Origin: Mesorhizobium sp. LNHC252B00
GTDB taxonomy: Bacteria > Pseudomonadota > Alphaproteobacteria > Rhizobiales > Rhizobiaceae
Reading direction: 5' to 3'
Assembly (NCBI RefSeq): GCF_000502955.1
Contig: NZ_AYWO01000001.1
Span: forward strand, 156,555 to 220,554
DNA length: 64,000 nucleotides
A program made the position numbers and the translations under genes. Every line of letters begins with the position of its first letter. Position 1 is the stretch's first letter. Positions 8,740 to 17,296 of this stretch are shown here, piece by piece. The notes beneath the pieces were generated by a model, which had not been told where the DNA came from, made no database searches, and saw nothing but the letters and a program-made list of their open reading frames with translations.

Positions 8740-9696
8740 ATGTTTTCGCTTGCGAAATTAATAAAGCCTGCGCTCGGCCTGCTGGCCGGCATTACAATGA
8801 TGACGGCGGCCACGAGCCTTGCGGCCGCCGACGAAACGCGCGTGGTGTTTGTGACGCATGGCCAGAGCGGCGACCCCTATTGGTCGGTCGTGAAGAACGG
8901 CATGGACGACGCAGCCAAGACGCTTGGGGTCAAGGCTGAATATCTGGCGCCCGAAACATTCGACATGGCCAAGATGGGGCAGATGATCGACGCCATCGCA
9001 GCCTCGAAGCCCGACGGCATGGTTGTTTCGATCCCCGACGCGGCCGCTCTCTCGGCGCCGGTCAAGAATGCCATTGCCGCCGGCATTCCGGTGATCGTCA
9101 TCGATTCCGGCGGCTCCAAACTGACGCATGACCTTGGCGGCCTGCTGTTCATGGGCCAGGACGAATTCCAGGCGGGCGTCATGGCCGGCGAGCGCATCAA
9201 GGCACTCGGTATCAACAAAGCGGTCTGCGCCAACCATGAAGTAGGCAATTCGAGCCTCGATGACCGCTGTGCCGGTTTTGCCAAAGGTCTCGGTGTCGAT
9301 GTTCCGGTGATGAACGGCGTCATCGACCCGACCGAAATGAAAAACCGCGTGACCGCCTACATGACCGCTCATGGGGACACGCAGTTCGTTCTTGCAGTCG
9401 GCGCCAGCGGTGCCGAGCCGACGCTGGCCGCACTCGATGAAATGGGCCTCGCGGGCAAGGTGAAAACCGGCACATTCGACCTTTCTCCCACGATCCTGCA
9501 GGCCGTAGTTGCCGGCAAGATGGAGTGGGGTATCGATGCCCAGCAATATGCCATGGGCTATATCCCGGTCGCCATGTTCGATCTTTGGAAGAAGTACAAG
9601 ATCGCGCCGATCGCCGACTATCCGACGGGTCCCGGCTTCGTCACCAAGGATACCGCCGCCTCGGTCATAGAACTGGCAAAACTGGGCAAGCGTTGA
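8740..9696 (+). CDS. Periplasmic sugar/cyclitol-binding protein of a CUT2-type ABC transporter (MocB-like)
   Basis: The product is 318 aa. An N-terminal signal peptide (about 29 residues, ending near SLAAADE) precedes a type I periplasmic binding fold (peripla_BP_4) of the ribose/inositol-binding class. Recognisable blocks are VVFVTHGQSGDPYWSVVKNG, PDGMVVSIPDA, IPVIVIDSGG and FDLSPTILQAV. The ribosome site AGGAGG stands six bases before the ATG. Position after the MocA- and MocC-like genes suggests an inositol derivative as ligand. It is followed by a strong stem-loop and then the permease. Confidence 0.9.
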   Translation: MFSLAKLIKPALGLLAGITMMTAATSLAAADETRVVFVTHGQSGDPYWSVVKNGMDDAAKTLGVKAEYLAPETFDMAKMGQMIDAIAASKPDGMVVSIPDAAALSAPVKNAIAAGIPVIVIDSGGSKLTHDLGGLLFMGQDEFQAGVMAGERIKALGINKAVCANHEVGNSSLDDRCAGFAKGLGVDVPVMNGVIDPTEMKNRVTAYMTAHGDTQFVLAVGASGAEPTLAALDEMGLAGKVKTGTFDLSPTILQAVVAGKMEWGIDAQQYAMGYIPVAMFDLWKKYKIAPIADYPTGPGFVTKDTAASVIELAKLGKR

Positions 9697-9702
9697 CGGC
9701 TC

Positions 9703-9726
9703 GCGGCCGGGCATCAGCCCGGCCGC
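9703..9726 (+). other. Strong stem-loop after the binding-protein gene
   Basis: GCGGCCGGGC / GCCCGGCCGC make a perfect 10-bp stem with a 4-nt loop (ATCA), six bases after the stop codon and without a T-run. Such hairpins after binding-protein genes usually protect the upstream message from 3' exonucleases, so the binding protein is made in excess over permease and ATPase. Confidence 0.65.
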
Positions 9727-9751
9727 CTTCATCGACGAAGGTAGCGCATCC

Positions 9752-10849
9752 ATGACCGCAGAGCTTCGCGACGAGCGGGTCCGCTCCGTCTCCCGCCTGA
9801 GCCGCCTTCTGAGCAGGCCGGAACTTGGCGCGGCGGCCGGAACCGTTCTGGTTTTTGTGTTCTTCGCCATTACAGCAGGAAATACCGGGCTTTTCAGCGC
9901 CAAGGGCATCATCAATTTCCTCGAAGTCTCGGCCCAGCTTGGCATTCTCGCCGCTCCCGTGGCTCTTTTGATGATCGCGGGCGAGTTCGACCTGTCGGTC
10001 GGCTCGATGATCGGGTTTGCCGGCATCCTGATCGCCATCCCTTCGGTGTTCTGGGGCTGGCCGATCTGGCTTTCCCTGCTGTTCTGCTTTGCTGTTTGCG
10101 GCTGCATCGGCGCGCTCAACGGGCTCGCCGTGGTCAGAACCGGATTGCCCTCCTTCATCGTGACGCTCGGAAGCCTGTTCATGCTGCGCGGCCTGACGCT
10201 CGGCCTCACGCGCGGCATATCCGGGCGAACGCAGGTTTCAGGCGTGCACGAACTGGCCCTGAACGATCCCCTCAACAGCCTGTTCTCGGGACAGGTACTT
10301 TCCGGCCCCATCGCCTGGCTTTCGGACATCGGCCTGATCGGCAAACGCGCGGACGGCCTGCCGTCGATCTCCGGCATTCCGGTGTCCATCGTCTGGTGGA
10401 TCGTCTTGACCTTGGCCTGTACCTGGTTGCTGACCCGCAGCCGCTTCGGCAACTGGATCTTCGCCGCGGGAGGTGAAGCCAATGCCGCGCGCAACCTCGG
10501 CGTGCCGGTTGCACGCACCAAGATCACCCTGTTCGTCATGACGGCGATGGCGGCCGCGCTCTTTGCGGCGATCCAGGTTCTGGTCACGGGCTCGGCCGAC
10601 ACGCTACGCGGAACCCAAAAGGAATTCGAGGCCATCATTGCCGTCGTCATCGGCGGCACGCTGCTTACCGGCGGCTACGGATCGGCCGTAGGCGCCATGT
10701 TCGGGGCGTTGATCTTCGGCGTGGTGCAAATGGGCATCTTCTACACCGGCATCGACACAGACTGGTTCAAGCTGTTCATGGGTGCCATGATGGTCATCGC
10801 GGTGCTGTTCAACAGCTACGTGCGCAACCGCGCCATGAGGAGCCGGTGA
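9752..10849 (+). CDS. ABC transporter permease, CUT2 family
   Basis: The 365-aa hydrophobic protein has about nine to ten membrane spans and a BPD_transp_2 domain. Typical signatures are [20 protein letters not shown] and the late [13 protein letters not shown] coupling loop, followed by [17 protein letters not shown]. Its partner ATPase gene overlaps by 4 bp (10846-10849). It forms the membrane channel with the binding protein at 8740 and the ATPase at 10846 for a sugar or cyclitol. Confidence 0.92.
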   Translation: MTAELRDERVRSVSRLSRLLSRPELGAAAGTVLVFVFFAITAGNTGLFSAKGIINFLEVSAQLGILAAPVALLMIAGEFDLSVGSMIGFAGILIAIPSVFWGWPIWLSLLFCFAVCGCIGALNGLAVVRTGLPSFIVTLGSLFMLRGLTLGLTRGISGRTQVSGVHELALNDPLNSLFSGQVLSGPIAWLSDIGLIGKRADGLPSISGIPVSIVWWIVLTLACTWLLTRSRFGNWIFAAGGEANAARNLGVPVARTKITLFVMTAMAAALFAAIQVLVTGSADTLRGTQKEFEAIIAVVIGGTLLTGGYGSAVGAMFGALIFGVVQMGIFYTGIDTDWFKLFMGAMMVIAVLFNSYVRNRAMRSR

Positions 10850-11628
10850 TGGCCGAGCCCTATGTCGAACTGAAATCGGTCAGCAAGTATTTTGGCTCGG
10901 TCGTTGCGCTGAAGGACGTATCTTTCGATGTATGTCTTGGCGAGGTGCATTGTCTGCTTGGCGACAATGGCGCCGGCAAGTCGACGCTGATCAAGACGCT
11001 GTCCGGCGTCTATACACCTGACGAAGGTGAGATCCGCGTGCAGGGCAAGCCCGCAAGGTTTGCCTCACCGGCCGATACACGCAACAGCGGCATTGCCACC
11101 GTCTACCAGGACCTCGCTCTGGTGCCGCTGATGAGCGTGGCGCGAAACTTCTTTCTCGGGCGCGAGCCGATGCGCAAGTTCGGACCGATCCGGCAGTTTG
11201 ACAGCGAGTTCGCGAACCGCACGGCGTATGACGAGATGTCGGCGATGGGGATCCAGCTGCGCGATCCCGAACAACCCGTGGGCACGCTTTCAGGCGGCGA
11301 GCGTCAGTGCCTGGCCATCGCCCGCGCCGTCTATTTCGGTGCCAAGGTTCTGATCCTGGACGAGCCGACATCGGCGCTGGGAGTCCATCAGGCATCCGTG
11401 GTTCTGAAGCTTGTGGTGCAGTCCAAGGCGCGCGGCATCGGCGTCATCTTCATTTCCCACAACGTTCATCACGCCTATGTGGTTGGCGATCGCTTCACCT
11501 TGTTGAAGCGCGGCAAAAGCACTGGCACTTACACAAAAAGCGAGATTGATCGCGACCAGTTGCTCAATCTGATGGCGGGCGGCAAGGAACTGGTCGATCT
11601 GGAGCAGGAGCTGACCAATCGGCCATAA
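10846..11628 (+). CDS. ABC transporter ATP-binding protein, single nucleotide-binding domain
   Basis: The product is 260 aa. It has Walker A GDNGAGKS, a Q-loop region ([13 protein letters not shown]), signature LSGGERQ, Walker [13 protein letters not shown] and H-loop [10 protein letters not shown]. Most CUT2 systems carry a double-domain ATPase of about 500 aa; this one has a single domain, as in the FrcA-type and related rhizobial transporters, and would act as a homodimer. It is the last gene of the operon; no clear terminator was seen in the 85 bp before the convergent gene at 11714. Confidence 0.92.
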   Translation: MMAEPYVELKSVSKYFGSVVALKDVSFDVCLGEVHCLLGDNGAGKSTLIKTLSGVYTPDEGEIRVQGKPARFASPADTRNSGIATVYQDLALVPLMSVARNFFLGREPMRKFGPIRQFDSEFANRTAYDEMSAMGIQLRDPEQPVGTLSGGERQCLAIARAVYFGAKVLILDEPTSALGVHQASVVLKLVVQSKARGIGVIFISHNVHHAYVVGDRFTLLKRGKSTGTYTKSEIDRDQLLNLMAGGKELVDLEQELTNRP

Positions 11629-11713
11629 GCAGCCCGACTTGACGCGCGCCCGACTTGCCTGACAGGCGCGATACATCCGGCATCACAGCTGAAAGGCACG
11701 GCGTTCGCCACGG

Positions 11714-12238
11714 TTAGGAAGCATTCGCATCTTCTGCAATGGCTCGAGTCGCGTTTTGGTGAGGGCGCGCCAGAAAATAGAATGCGGCGATGTGCGTGAT
11801 CATCAGCAGCGGTACATAGATGATCGGGATCGCGTAGGTGGCGCCCAGCTGCTCCGCATGTGCAGGGAGGCCGACCTGTATCGCGTGGTAATAATCGACG
11901 ACGAGGTCGGTCATTCCGACCAGGTTGAAGGCGACGACGAGCGGCCAGAAGAGCTGCGGTAGCCTCACCGTGAGCAGCGCCAGCATCGCCAGCACCCCTG
12001 TCGCGAAATCGCCATAGGCGGCGAACACGGCGAAACCGGCCGGCAGATCGGGGCTTACGACGCCCGGCAGGATGAACACGAGGCCGAAGAAGCGGAAGCT
12101 GTGCAGCGTGGCGATGGCGCGCTGCGCCGCGACCCGGTCCATTGAGCTCAGCCACGGCAACCCGTATGCGCCGAAGCAAAGCAGCCACGCGACATAGCCG
12201 AGAACGAGATGGATTTGGAACAGCATTTCGGTGGGCAT
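11714..12238 (-). CDS. Small polytopic membrane protein, unknown function
   Basis: The 174-aa protein has about five hydrophobic spans: QIHLVLGYVAWLLCFGAYGL, FRFFGLVFILPGVV, a GVLAMLALLTV segment, FWPLVVAFNLVGMTDLVVDY and IIYVPLLMITHIAAFYFLAR. An upstream ATG at 12265 is possible, but the ATG at 12238 is preceded by a good AGGAGG and is preferred. I do not recognise a family with confidence. It is divergent from a LysR-type regulator 102 bp away, which probably controls it. Confidence 0.7.
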   Translation of the reverse strand: MPTEMLFQIHLVLGYVAWLLCFGAYGLPWLSSMDRVAAQRAIATLHSFRFFGLVFILPGVVSPDLPAGFAVFAAYGDFATGVLAMLALLTVRLPQLFWPLVVAFNLVGMTDLVVDYYHAIQVGLPAHAEQLGATYAIPIIYVPLLMITHIAAFYFLARPHQNATRAIAEDANAS

Positions 12239-12340
12239 TTGGCCTCCTGTCAGCAGCTGGTTCACGCAGGCTCCCAGCCAGTCCGGTTACCTCTAGGCCA
12301 GCTTTCATAGTTCGACTAGGCGGTGTAATCATCACAGCCC

Positions 12341-13249
12341 ATGAAGCAGAACTACACAGTCCGACACGGTGCGCTGGAGGGGATCGAGGCTTTCCTGGCC
12401 GTCGCCAGGCGCCGCAATTTCCGCCGTGCCGCAGCCGATCTCGGGGTGACGCCATCCGCTGTGAGCCAGGCGGTGCGCACGCTGGAAGCCCGCATGGGTG
12501 CGGCGCTGTTCGTCCGCACGACCCGAAGCGTCGGTTTGACCGAGGCCGGTCAGCGGTTCCTGGACCGTGCGGGCCCTGCCTTCGAGGAACTCGTCGCGGC
12601 AGGCGAAGCCGTACGCGACCTTGGCCAACGGCCGACCGGGTTGCTGCGCCTCTCCGTACCCCGCGCCGTCGTGCCGCTGATCCTGGAGCCGATGATCGCG
12701 TCCTTCTGCCGGGCCTATCCCGAGATCGAACTGGAGATCGCCGCGAGCGACGAGATGGTCGATCTCGCGACCGGCGGGTTCGATGCCGGCATCCGCCTCG
12801 GCCAGTTCATCGCGCCCGACATGGTCGCCGTGCGACTGACGCCATCGTTCCCGTTCGTGGTCGTCGGCAGCCCGGACTATCTCGAACGCCACGGCCGCCC
12901 CGAGCGTGTGGACGACTTGCGCCACCACGCCTGCCTGCGATTGCGCCGCTCGAACGGCGCCCTTGCGCCCTGGTCGTTCGTCGACGGCAACGAGGCAATC
13001 GAGGCGATGGTCTCAGGGCCGCTGATCGCGCACGACTATCCGACGTTGCTCGGTGCGGCGATACAGGGCATCGGGCTGGCCCAGACGCCTCGTCCCGTCG
13101 CCGCAGGCCCCATAGAACAGGGAAAACTCAAATCGGTGCTGGACGGCGTCGCCGCCACGACGCCGGGCGTTTTCCTCTACCATCCCGGCAAACGCCAGAT
13201 CCTGCCGAAGCTGCGCGCCTTCATCGATCACCTCAAATACGAGGCGTGA
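12341..13249 (+). CDS. LysR-family transcriptional regulator
   Basis: The product is 302 aa. The N-terminal winged helix covers about residues 12-70 (FRRAAADLGVTPSAVSQAVR, then LEARMGAALFVRTTRSVGLT). The C-terminal LysR substrate-binding domain has the usual two-lobe pattern (IRLGQFIAPDMVAVRL; GPLIAHDYPTLLGAAIQGIG). It belongs to the common subgroup near DmlR/PecT-like regulators. Divergent from the membrane protein at 11714. The effector is unknown. Its 3' side is where the 26-bp duplicated sequence begins. Confidence 0.9.
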   Translation: MKQNYTVRHGALEGIEAFLAVARRRNFRRAAADLGVTPSAVSQAVRTLEARMGAALFVRTTRSVGLTEAGQRFLDRAGPAFEELVAAGEAVRDLGQRPTGLLRLSVPRAVVPLILEPMIASFCRAYPEIELEIAASDEMVDLATGGFDAGIRLGQFIAPDMVAVRLTPSFPFVVVGSPDYLERHGRPERVDDLRHHACLRLRRSNGALAPWSFVDGNEAIEAMVSGPLIAHDYPTLLGAAIQGIGLAQTPRPVAAGPIEQGKLKSVLDGVAATTPGVFLYHPGKRQILPKLRAFIDHLKYEA

Positions 13250-13276
13250 GGCAATGAAGGATGTCGCCCCTGCCCC

Positions 13277-13302
13277 CTCACGCTGTCTTCTGCGTCACCA
13301 AT
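13277..13302. repeat. Left copy of a 26-bp direct repeat flanking the antiporter gene
   Basis: Identical at 25 of 26 positions to 14496-14521, which is the 3' end of the acyl-CoA synthetase gene including its stop codon. This copy lies 28 bp after the LysR stop and is not part of any gene. The two copies enclose 1.19 kb that carries only the antiporter gene. Confidence 0.85.
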
Positions 13303-13349
13303 AGCGGCCGCCTCATACGTGCAGTAGTTGCCCGCTCGAACCAAATCTT

Positions 13350-14453
13350 TCACGGTACAAATATAAGAAATAAATAAGTAAAAAATACCACGATATGAAC
13401 CGTACCCGTCAAGAATGTTGTTCTTTCAGTACTAAAGCTCACGTTGCATATGAAGAGCGCTAAAATCAAAAGCACTGTGTCAGTCGCTGGAAGCCCCAGG
13501 GTTAACCCTCTTCCCGTCAGCAGGCTGGCGGCTGCGACCGCCGGTATTGTCAAACCAATTGTAGCGCAAGCCGAACCCATCGCGACATTCAAGCCGCGCT
13601 GCAGCTCATTGTTGAGGGAAGCGCGAACCGCCGAAATGGCCTCAGGCATCAAAACCAGCCCCGCGATCAATGCCCCCACAATACTGTCAGCCTGTGTCAC
13701 CTTATAGGTAACGAGCGTATTTTCAACACTTGCGGCGACTTGCTCGGCGAGCATGACAATGCCAATCAGCCCGATTAACAGGAGCAGAGTGCTGGCAGAG
13801 ATGCTTTCGTGAGGGGCAGTCCGCAGCGAAACGCCGTGCGCCTGCCCTTCGACAAAGTCGTCTCGGTGCCGCACAGTCTGCGCGAACACAAAACTTGCAT
13901 AAAGCAGCACCGAAAGCACGCTCACGAAACCAAGTTGAGCTGCTGAAAATGTGCCAGGACCCGTAGTTCGTGTGTAGGTCGGCAGGATAAGCGTCATGAC
14001 GGTCAGCGCGGCCAGAACCGCCAGATATGCGCTGGTCCCTTGTCGAACGATTGCCTGCTTGCGATGGCGCCAGCCGCCAAGCGTGAGACACGTGCCGACA
14101 ACGCCGGTAGATGTAATCATCACCGTCGAAAAGACGGACTCACGTGCAAGCGTAGGGTTGTTCTCTCCATGCAGCATCATGGAAACGATGATCGACACTT
14201 CGATTGCCGTGACGGCAAAAGTCAGCACCAACGTACCGTAAGGCTCCCCTATACGCCGAGCTACCGCTTCGGCGTGGTCGAGCACCACGAAAATGGTGAT
14301 AAACATGATCGCACTCGAAAGCGTTCCGACGAGGATCCTGACGCTCGGCGAACCTTCGTCTACCGACAGCCCGCTGGCTCTGACTGCGACAGCCATCACC
14401 AAGGCGGCCAACGGCATCGCATAAGAAGTCACCGATCGCGCGAAACCACTCAT
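13350..14453 (-). CDS. Ca2+/H+ antiporter family (ChaA / y4hA-like ionic transporter)
   Basis: The 367-aa protein has about eleven membrane spans and two Na_Ca_ex domains related by an internal repeat. The alpha repeats include LVLTFAVTAIEVSIIVSMML (with Glu) and GALIAGLVLMPEAISAVRAS (with Glu in a G-x6-PE pattern), as in ChaA and y4hA. Predicted role: proton-driven export of Ca2+, Na+ or K+ from the cytosol. The gene and its flanks look less GC-rich than their neighbours and are bounded by the 26-bp direct repeat, so it may be a recent insertion. It is monocistronic. Confidence 0.85.
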   Translation of the reverse strand: MSGFARSVTSYAMPLAALVMAVAVRASGLSVDEGSPSVRILVGTLSSAIMFITIFVVLDHAEAVARRIGEPYGTLVLTFAVTAIEVSIIVSMMLHGENNPTLARESVFSTVMITSTGVVGTCLTLGGWRHRKQAIVRQGTSAYLAVLAALTVMTLILPTYTRTTGPGTFSAAQLGFVSVLSVLLYASFVFAQTVRHRDDFVEGQAHGVSLRTAPHESISASTLLLLIGLIGIVMLAEQVAASVENTLVTYKVTQADSIVGALIAGLVLMPEAISAVRASLNNELQRGLNVAMGSACATIGLTIPAVAAASLLTGRGLTLGLPATDTVLLILALFICNVSFSTERTTFLTGTVHIVVFFTYLFLIFVP

Positions 14454-14495
14454 TCAGGCCCTGTGCGTTTCTGCGAACCTAGCGGAAAGCCTATA

Positions 14496-14521
14496 CTCAC
14501 GCCGTCTTCTGCGTCACCAAT
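14496..14521. repeat. Right copy of the 26-bp direct repeat (3' end of acyl-CoA synthetase gene)
   Basis: This copy codes for the C-terminal residues LVTQKTA and the stop codon of the acyl-CoA synthetase. The left copy at 13277-13302 differs at one position. Because this copy is functional coding DNA, the left one is the duplicate. Confidence 0.85.
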
Positions 14522-16269
14522 CCCAGTTCCTCGACCATCGCCTGACGCATCAGGAACTTCTGCGGCTTGCCGGTCACCGTCATCGGCAATTCGGAGCGGA
14601 AGCGGATGTAGCGGGGAATCTTGTAGTGGGCGATCTGGCCGGCGCAGAAGTTTTTGATTTCCTGCTCGCTGACGATCTGGCCGGGCTTGAGCACGATCCA
14701 GGCGCACAGCTCCTCGCCATATTTGGCGTCGGGAATGCCGAACACCTGCACTTCCTTGACCTTGTGATGGCGGTAGAGGAATTCCTCGACCTCGCGCGGG
14801 TAGACGTTCTCGCCGCCGCGTATGACCATGTCCTTGACCCGGCCGACGATGTTGCAATAGCCCTCGGCGTCGATGGTGGCGAGGTCGCCGGTGTGCATCC
14901 AGCCGTCGCTGTCGATCGCCTCGCGGGTCTTCTCGTCGTCTTCCCAGTAACCCTTCATCACGGAATACCCACGTGTGCAAAGCTCGCCCGGCGCGCCGAC
15001 GGCGACGGTGGCGCCATCGGCATCGACCGCCTTGACCTCGACATGGGGATGGACGCGCCCGACCGTCGAGACGCGCTTTTCCAGCGGATCGTCGACGCCG
15101 CTCTGGAACGAGACCGGGCTGGTCTCGGTCATGCCATACGCGATGGTCACCTCCTCCATATGCATCAGCGACACCACCTTCTTCATCACCTCGATCGGGC
15201 ATGGCGAGCCGGCCATGATGCCGGTGCGCAGGCTGGAGAGATCGAAGGACGGGAAGTCCGGATGATCGAGGAGTGCGACGAACATGGTCGGCACCCCGTA
15301 GAGCCCGGTGCAGCGTTCCCGAGCCACCGCCTTCAGCGTGGCGCCGGCATCGAAGCCCTCGCCCGGAAAAACCATGGTGGCGCCCTTCGACACGCAGCCC
15401 ATCGTGCCCATCGACATGCCGAAACAGTGATAGAGCGGCACCGGGATGCAGAGCCGGTCGTCGACGGTGAGCTTGATCGCCGAAGTGACGAAATTGCCGT
15501 TGTTGACGATGTTGCTGTGGGTCAGCGTCGCGCCCTTGGGCGCCCCTGTCGTGCCCGAGGTGAACTGGATGTTGATGGCCTCGCCCGGTCTCAGCCCCTC
15601 CGAGATGCGGTCGAGGCTGTCATGCTCGTCGCGCCCGGCCATGGCCAGCACATCACCGAAATTGAACATGCCGGGCGAGTTCTCGTCGCCCATGCGGATG
15701 ACGATCTTCAGCGCCGGCAGTTTTTGCGCCTTGAGTTTGCCCGGCGTGGCCTTCGCGATCTCCGGCGCCAGTGTCTCGATCATGCCGAGATAGTCGGAGG
15801 TCTTGAACTTGGCCGCGGTGACCAGCGCCTTGCAGCCGACCTTGTTCAGCGCGTAGTCGAGCTCGGTCAGCCGGTAGGCCGGGTTGATGTTGACCAGGAT
15901 CAGGCCGATGCGGGCAGTGGCGAATTGCGTCACCAGCCATTCCCAGCGGTTGGGCGACCATATGCCGACGCGATCGCCCTTTACCAGCCCTAGCGCCAGG
16001 AAGCCGGCGGCCAGCGCGTCGACCGTGTCCGACAGTTCGCTCCAGGTGAAGCGCTTGTCCTGATCGACGAAAACGGCCGCATCAAGCGTGCCGTATTTGC
16101 TGACCGTGTCGGAAAACAGCGCCGGGATCGTCATGTCGAGCAGCGGCACGTTGCGCTCGCCCGAGACATGCGCCTTGCCGTCGACAGGTGCTACGAAAAC
16201 ACCGCCATTGCGCGCTCCGCGTCCGCGCAAACTGGTGGCGCTCTTCAGCTCGTCGAGATGGACTGGCAT
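14497..16269 (-). CDS. Acyl-CoA synthetase, AMP-binding family (FadD-like)
   Basis: The product is 590 aa. Adenylate-forming motifs are present: [20 protein letters not shown] (P-loop), [10 protein letters not shown] (A5), [15 protein letters not shown] (A7), [11 protein letters not shown] (A8), [20 protein letters not shown] (A9), and a C-terminal Lys in VTGKPQKF (A10). It activates a carboxylic acid, probably a medium- or long-chain fatty acid, to its acyl-CoA via an acyl-AMP. The start at 16269 is preceded by AGGAGAG. A longer frame to 16431 exists but overlaps the small-RNA gene upstream. Substrate range not readable from sequence. Confidence 0.9.
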   Translation of the reverse strand: MPVHLDELKSATSLRGRGARNGGVFVAPVDGKAHVSGERNVPLLDMTIPALFSDTVSKYGTLDAAVFVDQDKRFTWSELSDTVDALAAGFLALGLVKGDRVGIWSPNRWEWLVTQFATARIGLILVNINPAYRLTELDYALNKVGCKALVTAAKFKTSDYLGMIETLAPEIAKATPGKLKAQKLPALKIVIRMGDENSPGMFNFGDVLAMAGRDEHDSLDRISEGLRPGEAINIQFTSGTTGAPKGATLTHSNIVNNGNFVTSAIKLTVDDRLCIPVPLYHCFGMSMGTMGCVSKGATMVFPGEGFDAGATLKAVARERCTGLYGVPTMFVALLDHPDFPSFDLSSLRTGIMAGSPCPIEVMKKVVSLMHMEEVTIAYGMTETSPVSFQSGVDDPLEKRVSTVGRVHPHVEVKAVDADGATVAVGAPGELCTRGYSVMKGYWEDDEKTREAIDSDGWMHTGDLATIDAEGYCNIVGRVKDMVIRGGENVYPREVEEFLYRHHKVKEVQVFGIPDAKYGEELCAWIVLKPGQIVSEQEIKNFCAGQIAHYKIPRYIRFRSELPMTVTGKPQKFLMRQAMVEELGLVTQKTA

Positions 16270-16405
16270 CGCTCTCTCCTCCCGGGACTGGCCAAACCTA
16301 TCAGCCCGAGGGCGTGGTGAAAATCCCGCCGAAAGTCGTGTCGAGGCAACGATCCGGTCAACGATGCTTCGGAGACTCGCGCTTGCTGACGAAGCATCAA
16401 AACGC

Positions 16406-16452
16406 AAAAACCCGCCTGGGCGGCGGGTCACTGGCGCAATTCAGCACCATGG
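16406..16452 (-). ncRNA. Small RNA gene, copy B (unrecognised two-hairpin family)
   Basis: About 46 nt, starting near the ATG-like sequence at 16451. Hairpin 1 pairs UGGUGC with GCGCCA around a 6-nt loop. Hairpin 2 is CCCGCC / GGCGGG with a 5-nt loop followed by TTTTTG (16410-16405), an intrinsic terminator. Copy A at 60814-60861 on the plus strand matches at 43 of 46 aligned positions, with two substitutions in loops and one extra C beside the terminator stem. It lies 137 nt upstream of the acyl-CoA synthetase start, so it could be an attenuated leader or an independent RNA. I cannot name the family. Confidence 0.65.
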
Positions 16453-16458
16453 CCAAAT

Positions 16459-16487
16459 TAGTAGCATAACTGCCCTCACAAGTCAAT
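16459..16487 (-). promoter_or_regulatory. Sigma-70-type promoter of small RNA copy B
   Basis: On the minus strand, -35 TTGACT (16487-16482) and -10 TACTAA (16464-16459) are separated by exactly 17 bp. Transcription should begin near 16452. The same layout, with TTGATT and TACATA, precedes copy A at 60779-60807. Confidence 0.7.
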
Positions 16488-16597
16488 GAAACGCTGCCGG
16501 CACAAAGGCATCTACATTGCCGGACCGGCCGCCGTCAGGGTTCTTGTCAAGCTGGGGTTCGAAGCCCCAAGGATGTGGCGGGCGGGAAGGGCCGCCG

Positions 16598-17296
16598 CTA
16601 TCCGGCCGCTGCCGCTACCTTCACGGCAATGTCGCGCAGGATCGCTTCATCCGCCGCCGCCCGTGTCTTCTTCGAGGCCACGAGACAGGCCTGCGATCGC
16701 AGGACGAGGCCATCGCCAAGCACCTTGAGATGATTGGCGCGTAGCGTCGAGCCAGTGGTGGTGATGTCGACGATGACATCGGCCAGCCCCGCGGCCGGCG
16801 CGCCTTCGGTGGCACCAAGGCTCTCGACGATGCGATAGACTTGGATGCCATGCTTCTGCGAGAAGAATTGCTGGGTCAGCCGCCAGTATTTGGTGGCGAT
16901 GCGCAATCGCCTGCCGTGGCGCTGGCGGAAATCGGCGGCGACATCGTCAAGGTCGGCCATGGTGTCGACGTCGAGCCATATGTCCGGCACGGCAACCACG
17001 ACATCGGCACTGCCAAAGCCGAGACGGGCGACGATTTCGGCGCGGGTCTCCCAGTCAGCGAGGTTCTCTCGCACCAGATCTTCGCCGGTGATGCCGAGAT
17101 CGACCGTGCCCTGGCCGATCTCGCCTGATATCTCGGAAGCCGACAGGAACACCACTTCGACATTGTCCAGGCCCTCGACGCGGGCGTGGTACTTGCGTTC
17201 GTCGCCGGGCAGGCTGACGGCAAGTCCGGCTTTGGCCAGTATTTCCAGCGCCTGCTCCTTCAGGCGACCTTTCGACGGGATCGCGAGCGTGATCAT
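16598..17296 (-). CDS. hisG: ATP phosphoribosyltransferase, short form
   Basis: The 232-aa short HisG has the periplasmic-binding-like catalytic core and lacks the C-terminal regulatory domain. Motifs: [14 protein letters not shown] at the N-terminus, [28 protein letters not shown] and the PRPP loop [12 protein letters not shown]. It catalyses the first step of histidine synthesis, joining ATP and PRPP, and needs HisZ as partner. The start overlaps the hisZ stop by 4 bp, consistent with stoichiometric production. Last gene of hisS-hisZ-hisG. Confidence 0.96.
   Translation of the reverse strand: MITLAIPSKGRLKEQALEILAKAGLAVSLPGDERKYHARVEGLDNVEVVFLSASEISGEIGQGTVDLGITGEDLVRENLADWETRAEIVARLGFGSADVVVAVPDIWLDVDTMADLDDVAADFRQRHGRRLRIATKYWRLTQQFFSQKHGIQVYRIVESLGATEGAPAAGLADVIVDITTTGSTLRANHLKVLGDGLVLRSQACLVASKKTRAAADEAILRDIAVKVAAAAG

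Larger units (their letters stand above)
16270..16597. other. 328-bp intergenic region between acyl-CoA synthetase and hisG
   Basis: It contains the minus-strand small-RNA gene (16406-16452) with its promoter at 16459-16487, and the leader of the acyl-CoA synthetase gene (16270-16405). The part next to hisG (16490-16597) holds a tRNA T-arm-like hairpin around 16552-16570 but no complete tRNA. Confidence 0.6.

Noticed and set aside
8758..10659. 633-codon open frame on the minus strand
   Set aside because: It is antisense to the binding-protein and permease genes, which have clear motifs; it is a shadow frame.
14626..15993. 455-codon open frame on the plus strand
   Set aside because: It is antisense to the acyl-CoA synthetase gene, has no family features and reflects GC-rich codon bias.
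16405..16452. Terminator for hisG
   Set aside because: The hairpin belongs to a promoter-equipped small RNA with a homologue at 60814, and lies 146 bp beyond the hisG stop; a double role is possible but secondary.
16551..16572. tRNA T-arm-like sequence (TGGGG-TTCGAAG-CCCCA)
   Set aside because: The flanks give no matching acceptor stem, D-arm or anticodon arm on either strand, so it is not a tRNA gene.
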